Assembly (NCBI GenBank): GCA_963573305.1
Contig: OY754329.1
Location: 147,633,266-147,697,265, forward strand
Direction: 5' to 3'
Length of the DNA: 64,000 bases
Source: Pyrrhosoma nymphula
Taxonomy: Eukaryota; Arthropoda; Insecta; Odonata; Coenagrionidae
The first letter of the stretch is position 1, and each line of letters begins with the position of its first letter. The position numbers and the translations under genes are program-made. The notes beneath the pieces were generated by a model. That model was not told the DNA's origin, did not search any database, and was given only the letters and a program-made list of their open reading frames with translations. Shown here piece by piece: positions 22,341 to 33,935 of the stretch.

Positions 22341-22559
22341 CTTTTTTCTTCAGCTTCGTCCTTGGTTTACCACATAAGAAAATGGCTCCATACAGTGATT
22401 ACTACTTCCTTTACATTACACACAATTCACTAGTTTACGGAAAAACCCCAAAAAATAGAACTGAAGTTGCTGCTCACCTAACAGACGTTTTCGAAGCTGT
22501 TCTAGCAGTTCTCTATCAGATCATGTGAGACCCCGATGCCTACTTCAAACCACTCTTTT

Positions 22560-23830
22560 GAACAACTCGAAAGTCACCACCCAACTAATTCATTCCCGAA
22601 CCGTCCCACGTGAAGGTATGCTACCCTTTTTCTCGAACCCCTCCAGGACTCTTGGAATGAGCGAGAGAGGAGAGGTAAATCCCTTTCTTCTCCAGATACA
22701 TCACCCTTCAGGGGTCTTCTTCCATGGGAAATACCTCCGCCGACACTGCTCAGTCCCCCCTCACACCACTCCCAATCTCTCCAAAAATAAAAAAGGAATA
22801 AAGAAAAGTTTCGACCCATCCTGGGGTCCACGATCGCAGTAGCCCCCCCCCCCACCCATACACCCCCGCCACTACTTTTTCGGCTAACCCTCTCGCCAAT
22901 CTCCTCTCGCACCATCAACGGGCCCCCGCTGGGCGATCTCTTCCGCTTGCTCTTCGATTCCACCCTCCCACGCAGCCTCCCGCACGGCCCACCCCCAACT
23001 GCCCTCCTACGCATCGCTACCCTCTTCCTCCCCACAATTCTCCACCCACTTCTATTCTCGGAGTTCCTCTAGCAGGGCCCTTCCTCACCAGGGTGCGAAG
23101 AGAGAGAGAATGAGAAATAAGGATAAAGGAGCGGGAGAGAGAGAAGGAGTGAGAAGGGGGAATGGAGAAAGTTGGGAAAAGGATGGGGGTAAGAAAGTGG
23201 CGGGTGTCGGAGAGGGCCACGAAATCCCTTCTTCTGGATGCCGGCATCGTTCCGACGGCCCTGCCATTGTGTCCCAAGTGTATCAGAGGCGCAATTTGGA
23301 CCAAAAGGTGGATAGAGAGGGAGCGGGAGGGGAGTTAGAGGGGGAGGGATAGAAGAGAAAGATGGGGGTGTGAGCGGACCGAGAGTTTACGCAAGCCTGG
23401 GAGCGCGCAGGCGGCGGCAGGGAAGTCTTCTTAAGGGTTGTGTGCGGGGGGCAGTAAAGAAAGGCGGGGGCCTGAGAAAGTTGTGGGAGGGAATTGAGGG
23501 TGGGTCTTAAGGGGTGAGCGGTGTCAACTTGGAAGGGGGCAAGGGGGAGGAGATGCCCCGGGACGAGAGGGTGGGTCGCGAGGGTGAGACGAAAGAGTTC
23601 GGCAAAAATGGCGCGAGATGGGAGTGGGGTTGGGAAGCACGCGCTGGGGGCAGGCCTCCGTGTGTGCTCACTTTGCCTCCCTCCGGAGGGAGAGAGGGTA
23701 TTCCGGAGTCTTCGAAGAGGAGGACAGAGTGTGAGAAGCAGAAGAGGGTGCAAGGGCGAGTAAAGGGACGTCCACTCGGAATCTCCTCCCAACGCCCTTC
23801 CGTCCCTTGTCCAGTAAGTTACGCGGAATG
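22560..23830. other. GC-rich island with pyrimidine-to-purine switch
   Basis: Pyrimidine-rich plus-strand DNA, including an 11-nt C run at about 22843-22853 and CCACCCATACACCCCCGCC, extends to about 23090. It then switches sharply to purine-rich DNA (AGAGAGAGAATGAGAAATAAGG onward) to about 23790. CpG is locally frequent. Overlapping frames up to 192 codons on both strands are compositional and carry no domain. A regulatory role is possible but unsupported by any specific motif. Confidence 0.45.
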
Positions 23831-25467
23831 CAAAATGAACGCATAGGCAACGTTCCACCACTTGGTATTCTTTCCTCCCATTTCACGCCATGCGTTTCAT
23901 GTTCACGCTCTCCCCTTCCATTCACAACCCCCAATACAGCGATACCCTCTACTTGTCGAGGAACAACATACATTAGAGCGAGCCACTCCACAAGCAATGC
24001 TACCCACACGTTCAAAAGGAAAATTAACATCAAGGAGAGAAAGTCGTCCTATCTCACATTCACAGCGCATCGTTCAAGTATCATTTCCGCTAATTAAAGG
24101 ACAAAACGTTCCACGCCGGAAATTTCACACCGTTTTATTACACAATATAAATCATTCCATTTGTGTCATTTTCAAAAGCCTCTTGAAAATAACTTGAAGG
24201 CATTGAAATCAGTTTGAGTGTTGAGCCGTAAAAGTGTGGAATTTACAAATTTTATCATTAAAGTTCGTCTACATTCCACAAAATTAACTACCAACCCATT
24301 AAATTTATTATTTCTGCACTCTATTCCGTTATTATAAGTTCGCATAAATAAATCGAGTTGGTGCATTACTGGAATTAGTTCCGCAACAGACGCGTATCAA
24401 GTAAAATAAATACACGAGTCAAAAGAAACGAAATGGAAAGGATGTATCTAACTAAACATAAACAAAATTAAAAGAGTTTTGAATCAAGAACCTAGCAAGC
24501 GGAACCAAATGTTGGAATTGGTTGTCATAAAAAAGAGGTCCAAAAAAGATGGCGCAAACTAAACAGGCACCTGTTATAGTAACTTGATGACAGTTAATTT
24601 TGTCCATCATATTGCGCGAAAACATAAGCTTTAAAAACCTCCTTGGTTGAAAATGAATCCATCGGACACTACGCTCATAGTCGAAAGCATCAGTTTTTTC
24701 TGCTTTCAAGCCCAATGATGAAATTTTCAGGTAAAAACTTATGCAATGCATTCAACGGAAGTCTAACAGCATGGCTTAATCTTAAATGATATGCTACAAC
24801 CGAAAATGGGTTGATTCGAATTTAATGCTTTAATATGAAGTTCTCATTCAAGTACACTAAGAGAATTTAACACCCAAAGCATAAGAATTCCATTCTGACG
24901 TCAAAAAAAATACAAAATAAATCCATATGCTCTTCTGAAAACTACTGCGTGCAAACGGAAAGTATCGCACGATCATTGGGTGCAAGGGATTGAAATCTAT
25001 TTTAACTTCGAAGGCTACAAGAAAGACTAATATTGTCACCCAAGCCCAGCCCCAAACTACACCCGCAGGAAAAAAAAAGCAATTAGATGAGAGTAAATGT
25101 CCCTAAAATTTATATTCTAGAAATCTCGCATTTTTGGGTCTCGCACTGTTGACACCAGCGTCGTACATAATACCCCAAAATACATCTAACTTTCATCTGT
25201 AGGTTCTTCTTTCTCGTATCACCCCTCTCATCATCTTTACTATAGGATGTCACGACAAAGACCAATGGTGAGAGAACACAGCGCCATGGCCGCCATTTCG
25301 TCGATATCGCTGTACGTAATGATAGGAAGCTTTAAAGATTGTAGCACGGCAATAAGCCAGAAGACTCTTCTGAATACCGTCTCTTCAGTGTACCAGCAAT
25401 GGGTAAGATAGGCAATAATGTGAAAAAAATTATATCATGACAAACGTTCCTCGCAGAAAAAAAAAAT
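23831..25467. other. AT-rich non-coding DNA upstream of the tRNA region
   Basis: No gene or repeat family recognised on either strand. Confidence 0.45.
25457..25466 (-). terminator. RNA polymerase III T-run terminator of tRNA-Pro
   Basis: Ten consecutive A on the plus strand, giving T10 on the transcribed minus strand, begin two bases after the tRNA 3' end. This is a strong pol III stop signal. Confidence 0.85.
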
Positions 25468-25539
25468 GGGCTCGTCCGGGATTTGAACCCGGGACCTCTC
25501 GCACCCTAAGCGAGAATCATACCCCTAGACCAACGAGCC
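25468..25539 (-). tRNA. tRNA-Pro (anticodon AGG)
   Basis: This is a complete 72-nt tRNA on the minus strand. The acceptor stem GGCTCGT pairs with ACGAGCC, leaving discriminator C. The D arm contains the A box (TTGGTCTAGGGGTATGA). The anticodon stem CTCGC/GCGAG closes loop TTAGGGT with anticodon AGG (complement of 25505-25507), reading proline CCN codons, A34 presumably edited to inosine. The T arm CCGGG-TTCAAAT-CCCGG contains the B box. There is no intron and no encoded CCA. Downstream on the minus strand a run of ten T (complement of 25457-25466) forms the pol III terminator. It looks intact and functional, and is the most secure gene in the window. Confidence 0.97.
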
Positions 25540-27828
25540 AATTGAATGAATACGCAGTGAGAGCAACGATGTGTATATTTCATGAGAGCAACGAGAGTAT
25601 AAATAATGAGGTGAGAGTCTGTATAACATTCCGCGATCAGAATACGATTTGGGTCACTTTCCCCTGACTGGTTCCGGCCACGATTTCACCTGCCCAGGTA
25701 TCCCAAAGGAACCGGGCTATTTAAACGTCTTACATATGGCAGCCAAAGCTAACTATAGAGATTTTTATCACTTGCGATCGATTTTACCATCCACTACCAT
25801 TGATAATCAGCAACTTACTTAGAGGAAAAGGCTCCCTACGATAGGAGGAGCTGATAACTAAACGAACAAAGCAATAGGCAGGTGAGTAATAGGCATGTAG
25901 ACAAGTAGACCTGTAGACATGTAGACAGGTAGACAGACAGGCAGACCAAAATAGCAATGTATCCATGTTTTATCAAATACATCCTTTAGTTTAAGCAATT
26001 ATAATTAATGAACTAAAGTGAATATTTTTATGGCATAGCTGGTCTAACCTTTATTCTTCGACTGAGCGCACAAAAACCGTTCCAGCGGCGATTCACTTGT
26101 TACGCGAAGTGACGTTTGAAACCTCGAGCTCACATTCAATAAATGGCCCCACAAATGATGGCAAAACATTTAATTCGAGAAGAAATATTCCGGCTGTCAC
26201 TGTTGACCACTCGTAAATTCCCAATCGCGACGCCAGATCCCTCAGGGATTTTTTATTACAATTTTGATACCGACACCAAAGCTATGGAGAACGGGAAAAG
26301 AGCACATAATTTACACCACATACCATGGGTATATTTTAAAACTCCTGCGAGATACAACCAAAAGCGGACGAGGAAATAAAGCAAAAATGCAACGCTCCCG
26401 ATGTCACAAAAAATTACAGAGTAAAACCACAAGCGAAGTTTTTTTCCAGGTCATTGCTACGACATGTCAAATCAGAGAACGCAACGTATCGCGCAACTGT
26501 TATTTCGCTTTAGATTTGGGAAGTGATTTAACAAATAAATTAGTGAACGCACTACTTTTTTTACATGATACACTAATTAAACAAAAGTTAGGATCCAATG
26601 TTACGGAGTTCATTAAAATATAACAAAGTAAAAAATGGCTGAATCAAAATATTCAGCTATCCGTCAAAACATAACACGCGCATTAGCATCATAAGAGTTT
26701 TCACGGTTATATATGAAATATACGTTCCTTACACGTATATGTCAAATACAAGTAGCACCAGATAAATAACTACAAGCTCCAGATAGTGTATTCTTGAGGG
26801 TGAGACCAGACTGATCCGCAATGTTAACCGCAAATTCCAACAAGCAATCTGTAATCTGTATTGCTTCATTGATATACTTCATTGTAATAATACTTGGACG
26901 AAAAATAAACATTATATCGAAAAAAATACCGATAAAAAGCTTTTATTTAGTGAAACCTTAAAATTCACACAACACCGTAGGAAATCTTGAAAATATGATG
27001 TTATTTCCTAACCATTAAAGTAAGTAATGGAAAAAAGTAATTCCATTAAATTGGAAATTTGAATTTTATAACAGTTTCTCATACGTTTCATTAAAACGGC
27101 CACGGTTTACGGCGCATGAATGGGTTGAGGATGTACAATGGCAACAGCCTAGTTTACAATGCACTCAGGAATATTACTTGGACCACGCCAACCACTGCCA
27201 AAAGTAAAAAATGTAACTGCACCATTCGTTTCTTTTTTGGTTCGCTCCGAAAACTAGAAGCAAGAGTTTAGGAACATTTCAGCCTTTTTCCATTGTTTTC
27301 CGTAGTAGCACTGCCGGGAAAATAATGGACCTAACACGCACACAAACTCATCTCACACGAGAAAGAAATGGAGAAATGTCTTTGAAATTATTCAGGGGAA
27401 AGAAGGCCGAGATACCACGGCGTGAAACGTCAGACGTAGTTTTTTACATCTGACAGGAACGACTCTTTTGATCCGGCACATGCGCATCTGAAATACCGAG
27501 GATACCTCGTTCTAAGAAATTACTTACGAATTTATACCGGCACATGAGATAAAACGGAAAGACACCCACTGATGTGCAGTTAAGACAAAGAGGATCAGAG
27601 GAATAAATGTGTACAATTGCAATATTTCTAATGGAAACAGAAGTTTTATTTGGAAAAGTTATTATCCACATTGCAAGATAGATGAAATATCAGATAAATG
27701 TCCATTTATGTTTTCTTCCCACATGATTTTGACACGGAACGACAAATTCAAGGATTTTACATACAGTTGCATGGTACACTAAAAGTCATTTCTATGCATA
27801 ATTACACATTTATTCATATAATATATTG
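25540..27828. other. AT-rich non-coding DNA
   Basis: Apart from the 8-bp tandem repeat at 25897-25936, no gene, RNA or repeat is recognised. Short frames here have no motifs. Confidence 0.4.
25897..25936. repeat. 8-bp tandem repeat, five units
   Basis: Five consecutive units of GTAGAC plus two variable bases (AA, CT, AT, AG, AG), running into a further ACAGGCAGAC. A simple minisatellite-like expansion. Confidence 0.85.
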
Positions 27829-29065
27829 TTCATGGTAATATCATTCGTAGTGAGGACAATGAAGTTCTCATTGAAACTGAAGATAAAGCGATGATATTGA
27901 AAGAATACCTGGAGAAAGTTCACAGCTGAAAAGGATTGAATAGGATGTTACTAGAGGATGAAGATACTGTGGATGAAAATAAAAAGGATGCCCCATAGCA
28001 AGATCAGAATTCGATTCTGCCGTGAAGGACTTGAGAAAGAGAGAAAGGCGCCGGGAGTAGGCGAAATTCCCTGAGAGTACCATAAGTATGTAGGAGGTAG
28101 GACCCTGAACAAGCTGTACAAATTGATACGTGATATCTATTCAAGTGGGCATATACCAACATGCATTGAGAAGAATGCAATAATACCTATCGCGAATAAG
28201 AAAAGAGCCGAGAGATGCTAAGACTTTAGAGCAATTATCCTTATAGCACATGCATCGAAAAATTTGACCAGAATTGTCTACAGGTGAATGGAACAGAAGA
28301 TGAAGTATTCCTGAATGAAGACCAATTCGGTTTCAGGAAGAGTAGTGGAACGAGAGAAGCTATTTTAGCCCTGAGACTTATCATAGAAAAAAGGATTCAA
28401 AAGCACAAGCCCACGAATATTTGTTTCATCGACCTAGAGAAAACATATTACAACGTGAATAGGAATAGAATGCTAACTACACTGAAGAGCATATGAATGC
28501 CATTTCATGACAGACAATATAAAAATAGACAATATGTAGTCTATATGAAATGCAGATGGCAGCGATTAAATGTGGCGGTAATGAGGAGAGGAAGCAGAAG
28601 GGAGGAAAGGAGTACGACAAGGATGCGCTTTGTCACCCATAATCTTCGATATTTACATTGAAAAGCCATAAATGAAATAAAGGGAAACTTAAAAACAGGA
28701 ATAAAATCACACGGAGAAAAAATAAGCGTGCTACCCTTCGCAGATGACATAGAAATGTTTGCAGAGATGATGGAAGGTCTGACGAGAGTGCTGAATTGCA
28801 TAGAAAAAACTTTGACAAAATATAATTTGAAGATTAATATTGAGAAAACCAAGATTATGCTTTCTGGAAGAAATCAAAAATACAGTATCAATGTCAAACT
28901 CAGACGACAAAAACTTGAGCAAGTGGAAGAATTTGGTTATTAGGAATGTAGGCTCATCAGCGATGGAAGAAGCAAGAATCTCTGAGAACTGAGAGAACTG
29001 TGTAGTAGAGAAAGCTACTGTGAGCAGAATAGCCCAAGCATAGAAGGCATTCTACGGGAGGGGGG
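27829..29065 (+). mobile_element. LINE reverse transcriptase, decayed
   Basis: Non-LTR retrotransposon ORF2 remnant on the plus strand. In order: NEVLIETEDKAMILKEYLEK (pre-RT, ~27850-27915); LNKLYKLIRDIYSSGHIPTC and NAIIPIANKKRAERC (~28108-28220); DFRAIILIAHASKNLTRIVY; QFGFRKSSGTREAILALRLI and FIDLEKTYYNV in the 70-codon frame 28284-28496; then after lesions LPFADDIEMFAEM (FADD catalytic box) and LKINIEKTKIML at 28728-28943; finally ISDGRS and SRIAQA to ~29055. The first RT aspartate (FIDLE) and FADD survive, but the second position of the A motif is Y where an acidic or aromatic FD is usual. Many stops and frameshifts make it dead. Clade (RTE- or Jockey-group-like) is not settled. Confidence 0.88.
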
Positions 29066-29149
29066 GTTTGCTGGCAGCTGGAAGCCTGTAACAGTTTTAA
29101 CACATAAAAGGAAAAATTCATTAGGTAAGTTCTTTACACAATTTATCGT

Positions 29150-29190
29150 TCTCTACCGGTTTCGACGTTTAGCACGTCATTTTCAAGAGG
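29150..29190 (-). ncRNA. Degenerate hammerhead-like motif downstream of a Penelope-like remnant
   Basis: Minus strand: CTC (helix I), TTGAAAA (core box, complement of 29180-29186; canonical CUGANGA changed at C3 and G8), one extra T, and helix II GACGT/ACGTC. GAA, helix III AC/GT around CG, and predicted site GTA follow, then GAG pairing with CTC. Layout, site and helix I are retained, but loss of G8, a catalytic base, argues that it is inactive. It lies about 290 bp 3' of the GIY-YIG segment on the same strand, where Penelope-like elements are known to carry hammerheads. Confidence 0.5.
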
Positions 29191-29482
29191 CAATTACACA
29201 AGTAGTAGGCAGTTTCTTAAATATAATCTTAACAGGAGGCGGAAAGGGGGAGTTCGGTTGGTTTTTGGTGATGAGAACAAGGGAGCTTACGAGAGATATG
29301 GATGGTACCAAGGTCGCGGTCATAGGAGGTGATTAAGGATGGGAAGGAACTGGCACAGGAAGAAATGGAGAGTGATTCTCCGAGACACCTCCGTTTCCCA
29401 ATTTTTGCCAATATAATTTAGAAAAAGCTCATATTTAAAAATTTTCCATAAAATCAAATTCACCACATTTTTTTCGCGTATA

Positions 29483-29969
29483 CAGAATACTAAGTTTAAA
29501 GTCAGATAAATAATTACTTTCAATCAAATGCTCGGCAAACTATGATTTTTTATCCCCAATAAGAAATGATTTCCTATGCTCGGTAACTCTTATGCTAAAC
29601 TTTCTCCTAGTTTGCCCAAGATAAAAAAAAATTGCATTCAGGTATTGTACATTGCCTTTATTCATGACTTTTCCTAATATTATTAAAACAAACTTTGGAA
29701 TTAATTGACGATTTACCAAATATTACGGGATTATAAAAGCATAATTTTATATTCTCTTTAGGAAATAGTCTACCAAGTTTATAAGATAGATCATGGATAA
29801 AGGAAACCTTGGCCCACTCTAAATTTTAAGGCGATATAGAGGATATGGTGGTGGGTGAAATTACGGCTTGTTTCCTAATTCTTTGTTTGAGTATATTTTC
29901 AATCAACGCTTCTTCATAGCCATCGTGACTGTTCCTGTTCAAAATCTTCTTGAGAAAGACAGATAGAGG
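29483..29969 (-). mobile_element. Penelope-like element: linker and GIY-YIG endonuclease remnant
   Basis: Translating the minus strand from 29969 gives LSVFLKKILNRNSHDGYEEA, LIENILKQRIRKQ, WAKVSFIHDLSYKLGRLFP and KENIKLCFYNPVIFGKS, the connector between RT and endonuclease in Penelope-like proteins. From 29656 down it gives FFYLGQTRRKFSIRVTEH and, after one stop, FAEHLIESNYL, the GIY-YIG nuclease core with the YxGQT, Arg and His positions. The GIY-YIG domain nicks target DNA to prime reverse transcription. The RT domain itself is not recognisable upstream, and stops and frame breaks make it a pseudogene. It is followed 3' by a hammerhead-like motif. Confidence 0.8.
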
Positions 29970-30531
29970 TTAAACGATAAATCATAATATATAGTATAGA
30001 GGTCAAATGGTAATTCTAATTTATCCAAAATTCATCAGAGGGTTGATTTAATTCGCATTGATAAGCCTCACGCCATTTTTGGATTGGTTCAAGCACCTTC
30101 ACAAACGCTCACTCACGAACATTACTACGATATGCCCGTGCACCACTTGAGTCATAAACATAAAGTTGAATATTACTGTCAACCGCGATATCCACGTCAA
30201 ATATAAACATTAAACGAACAAAAGACTACTAGGAACCAGCCTGGCCCTATAAGTGTCTTTTTCAGTAAATAATAATATTTTTTACTCCTACATAATTGGT
30301 ACAAATTAGTTACAAACAAGATAACGGGAGCTTTAGGTGGTCTCCAAGGTCATAAGTCCTGAATTGAGCCACCAGCAAATTACAAAAAATGTATGCCATT
30401 AAAATAATTGCAGTAACTATTAAATAACTAAAGTTCCATTGAAAATACCATCAAAATAAATGTTCAATATTTTCTTGAGAAAAAAGCCAGTATTTGGCAA
30501 GTTTTAACATATTTTTTGAGAATTTAATTTT
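29970..30531. other. Non-coding DNA between two retroelement fragments
   Basis: No domain is recognised. Part may be RT-proximal sequence of the Penelope-like remnant (29970-30080) or 3' UTR of the minus-strand LINE (30250-30531), but the sequence is too decayed to say. Confidence 0.35.
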
Positions 30532-31081
30532 TTAAACTTTAGCAGGCAGTATATTAAATATTCTGGACCCCATATACAGAGAGGAACGTTTATATAATAT
30601 TAATCTTGGTCTTCTGTTTGTTACAATGTTTGACTCATTCCTTAAATTATATTTACATTTATCGGATGCACTCGGCATATTGCCACTTCTGGCATAAAAC
30701 ATTTTTCAAACCTTAAATAAATACAAATGTGGCAACAATCTGAGGGCCAAGAAAAACAGAAAGGAGAGTTCATAAGATTTTTTGACGCTTTTACACAAAT
30801 TATTTTTTTGTAAAACGAGAGCACCCTCAAATGTGTTCATATATGCACTGTCCCAGCAGGTTATACCCGTTATATTTTTTGCCCGTAAGTGGACATTTGT
30901 TTCGTACGAAGTAAAATATAGACAAGGCACTTCTAAGGCATTTGTTTACAGCAAATAAATGTTTACCCCAGCGTAGATTACTGTCCAACATTACTCCCAA
31001 ATATTTCATTTCGTTTACTCTCTCAATAGCTGGACTGTTGCAAGCACAATTAGAACAAGCTATAGTATGAAATACCAATTT
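30532..31081 (-). mobile_element. LINE ORF2 C-terminal fragment (third family)
   Basis: Minus strand: ERVNEMKYLGVMLDSNLRWG, HLFAVNKCLRSALSIFYFVR (30827-31078), then after frame changes YMNTFEGALVLQKNN, ALRLLPHLYLFKV, FYARSGNMPSASDKCKYNLR, SSLYMGSRIFNILPAKV and a stop at about 30532. These match the order KYLGIxxDxNLxW..HxxxLxxKLRxxIxxFYxLR...YNLRN...SFLYxGPKxYNxLP of non-LTR retrotransposon RT thumb and C-terminus. The natural C-terminus seems preserved and the 5' part is missing, as expected of 5'-truncated insertion. Several frameshifts mean no function. Confidence 0.75.
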
Positions 31082-31189
31082 ACAAAAATATGTATGAATG
31101 TAATACCGTTACCATACTTACAATAGACTAAATACTAGTGGAAATATATCTAGGGACCCATTCATCCCACCATACACCCTTGAACTGAA

Positions 31190-31535
31190 ATGAAATGGAA
31201 CAAAAAAACGTAGAGCCCAAGTATCTCAAACGGCGCGATCCCTTATTTAAAACTCGCACCCGGGAGTTCACTTGAGGGACAGAGAGGCAAAGGCAGAGAG
31301 ACGAGGCGGGCGCGCTCAACTCCAAAAAAAATCGGACGCGATAGTTTCCTCCACATCTCTCGATGCAGAATGGAGAGCGCCCGAGACGTGAATATCAGCG
31401 TAAGTGCGCGGGAAGTCAAAGTCTTGAATACGTTCGTGGAATGACGTGGCTAACAGAGCGATGCGACGCAACAGCGGGGCGCGAGGCGTAAATTCGTTTG
31501 TTTTTCCAGCAGCCAACATCGAAACCCTCTCCATT
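31190..31535. other. CpG-containing GC-rich interval
   Basis: Relative to flanks this interval is GC- and CpG-rich (GGCGGGCGCGCTC, GATGCGACGCAACAGCGGGGCGCGAGGCG). No coding exon or core promoter motif could be assigned. Candidate regulatory DNA only. Confidence 0.3.
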
Positions 31536-32339
31536 GGAGTTAATTGATGTTCGTGATTTTTTACGTAAGGCTGTTACCCGGGAAACTTATCAGGCTGGAA
31601 GTAAATTAATTCAAGCCACACAGTACACAGACCTGTAGATAAACAGAGTCAGGTCTGACAGATGCGAAAAAATAAGAGAGATAAGGACACAAATTAAAGA
31701 AAACTTGCAGACTTCATTGATTTTTTATCAGAGAAAGGGCGAGGTTCGGTGAATAGTCTACCCCATTACACCAGATCAACGAAGTTTTATGGACGGTTTT
31801 ACGGACTTTTTAGTCTTAAGGGAACAAAGTAACACTATTATATTGAAAATTCTACGAAACTGGTATTTATGTATTAAAAATTGATGAACTTTACAAACTT
31901 ACATTCCATTGACTACAACATGACGTAACAAGAAATTAAGCTTGAAGCCGTCGAGATAGGGATAATACTGTCGACGAGATAGGTTATGAATTATTATGTT
32001 TCACAAATTCAATTCCCCACGCACAGCCACATCACAGAGAGAAGTCTTTCTTACAGTACATCTCACTCATTTCGTCCCTTTCATCTACCCTGCATGAGTG
32101 ACATGAGAGGTAAAATTACATCTGCCGACTCGAATTAAAACTCGCGATACATGAATTTTTCTAACCGCCTTAGTCTAGCGAGTAACCTACGAGTCTCCAA
32201 TGGCTTCCAAAGGAGCCATTCTAATAGCTCTGTCACACCTTCTGCTCCCTCGTGGCAGTTTTGAACAGACCGTTTGCGGAAGCTGCGAGAGGAGTGAATT
32301 GACGAAAGAGGGTACTGCCGCCGCCAGCGAATCCACGCA
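31536..32339. other. Non-coding DNA
   Basis: AT-rich, nothing recognised. Confidence 0.4.
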
Positions 32340-33080
32340 ACGGGTTGAGCGCGGTGGCTGAAAGGAGATAGCGGGGAAGGGTGAGGATGGAAACAGGAAG
32401 GGGGAAGGGCGGGGAGAAGATCTGAAACGGTTGAAGGGGAGTGGACCTGTGGGAGTCGTAAGGAGAGATAAGGAGCTTGCGAATGGGCGAGAGGAGAGAA
32501 GGTGGAAAGAAGCATAAAAAGGATAAAGGAGCAGGACGGGAGAGGGGGAGGTGGCAACGAAGGAGCAAAGAGGAGGCAAGGTTGGGAGGGGGAGATGAGG
32601 AGGAGGTGAGGCTCACGGAGTTCAAGTCCCCAGGTGCGGGACCAAGAGGCGCGTTCCTTACTTCTTTTGTTCTCTTCAGGGGAAGATGGGGGGTTTATAC
32701 GGACTCTTCCAGGCGCCAAGCCGTTTGCCTAACGACCCGCCTACATTATAAAATAGGGAAGGGAGGAAAAAGAGAGGGGCGAGAATATGTGTGTGTGAGT
32801 ATATATATCAGCGGAAAGCGAGGGCATGGAGGGGGAGTGGATATTCTTAAAAGGAGAAGGGAGGATCTTGGACGGAATGGTTTGTAGGAAGTCCCACGTT
32901 CGTTCCCCGATCACTGCTTCTTCGTCCGTCCTTCCTCTCAGCGCTTGAGCTCCACCTAAACTCCCTCACCTTCTCATTCCACTGAATTCCCCATCCCCGC
33001 GACTTAACCGCAACGGTGGAGCAGGATTTCGCCCGCCTCCGGCTTCCCTCCCGGGCTATCTTAGCCCTTCACACCCACCA
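32340..33080. other. GC-rich island with purine-to-pyrimidine switch
   Basis: Plus strand is purine-rich (GGGAAGGGCGGGGAGAAG, GGAGAGGGGGAGG) to about 32885 and then pyrimidine-rich (TCCCCGATCACTGC, CCTCCGGCTTCCCTCCCG) to about 33080. A TATA-like ATTATAAAATAGG lies at about 32743-32755. Open frames up to 194 codons are low-complexity. No exon recognised. Confidence 0.45.
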
Positions 33081-33596
33081 CCACATCTGCCCCCTAAAGG
33101 TGGGAAAGAATAAAGCCACCGGAACAAAGGGAAAATCATTGCCTTATACTCTCTCGTGACATTTATCTTCTGCCACGCTCAAATCATTTCCTTGCGCTCT
33201 CACTTATGGTTAGGATTAAATTTTTTCACCTTAGAAGAATAAAGGAGTATTTTTTGAGGAATAAAAAGAGACTACATTCCTTATGTCATAGGTAAGTAGC
33301 GAAGACAAATGTCGCGCGAAAAGTCGCTCGTGAGGTTCTAAGTAAGGGGAAAACAATAGTCTTTGACAAGACTAGTTTTTCGCTGCAGAAGCTTAATTTA
33401 TTGTTGCTCTTGTGCAACATGTAGTTTTTATGAAGTTTCCTTAAATGCTGAGTTATTTTTAAATTGAAACTAAAAACTAGCAGTAAAATTAGAGGCCCAC
33501 AGTTTTTCATTTGCCTATCTTAAAGGCGCACATGGAATGATCGCTCACCATTTGAGTCTGTTCCACAAAGTAAAGCCTAAAAAAATTACTTATATT
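33081..33596. other. AT-rich non-coding DNA
   Basis: Nothing recognised on either strand. Confidence 0.4.
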
Positions 33597-33935
33597 CAGG
33601 GGCGTAGATACGATTTTTTCATGGGGGAGAACAGATCGATATTTTATGCACTTCCATTGACCATTTCAAATGGACATTAAAAATATTTATCAAACTGCTG
33701 TGAGGCATGGATGTAGCCATGTCCATCCTAAAAATACGGCGACCGCTATTGATGTTATTGGGATTCAAGTAGGTACTTCAACTGCTCATGCATGTAGATC
33801 CAATAAGTTAAATTCCTAAAAAAATAGCCCGAAAACAAATATGTATTCTCGGTCACCCATGACCTGCAGGCAGAAACACTCAGGGCAGAGGGGGAAATTG
33901 ATCCCCTTAATCCCCCCCCCATATCTACGCCAGTG
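33597..33935. mobile_element. hAT-like MITE
   Basis: The ends are inverted: CAGGGGCGTAGATACG at the left and, on the complement of the right end, CACTGGCGTAGATATG. The terminal CAGxGGCG form and internal G/C runs (CCCCCCCCC near 33911) are usual for hAT superfamily non-autonomous elements. Flanking octamers CTTATATT and CTTGTGCC match at only four of eight positions, so an original 8-bp target duplication is eroded or the boundaries are slightly off. 339 bp, no transposase. Confidence 0.65.

Noticed and set aside
25437..25667. 76-codon plus-strand frame with WARPGFEPGTSRT-like sequence
   Set aside because: This is the antisense translation of the tRNA-Pro gene, a well-known artefact in protein databases, not a coding sequence.
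32135..32719. 194-codon minus-strand frame
   Set aside because: Lies over a polypurine block; its composition explains the lack of stops.
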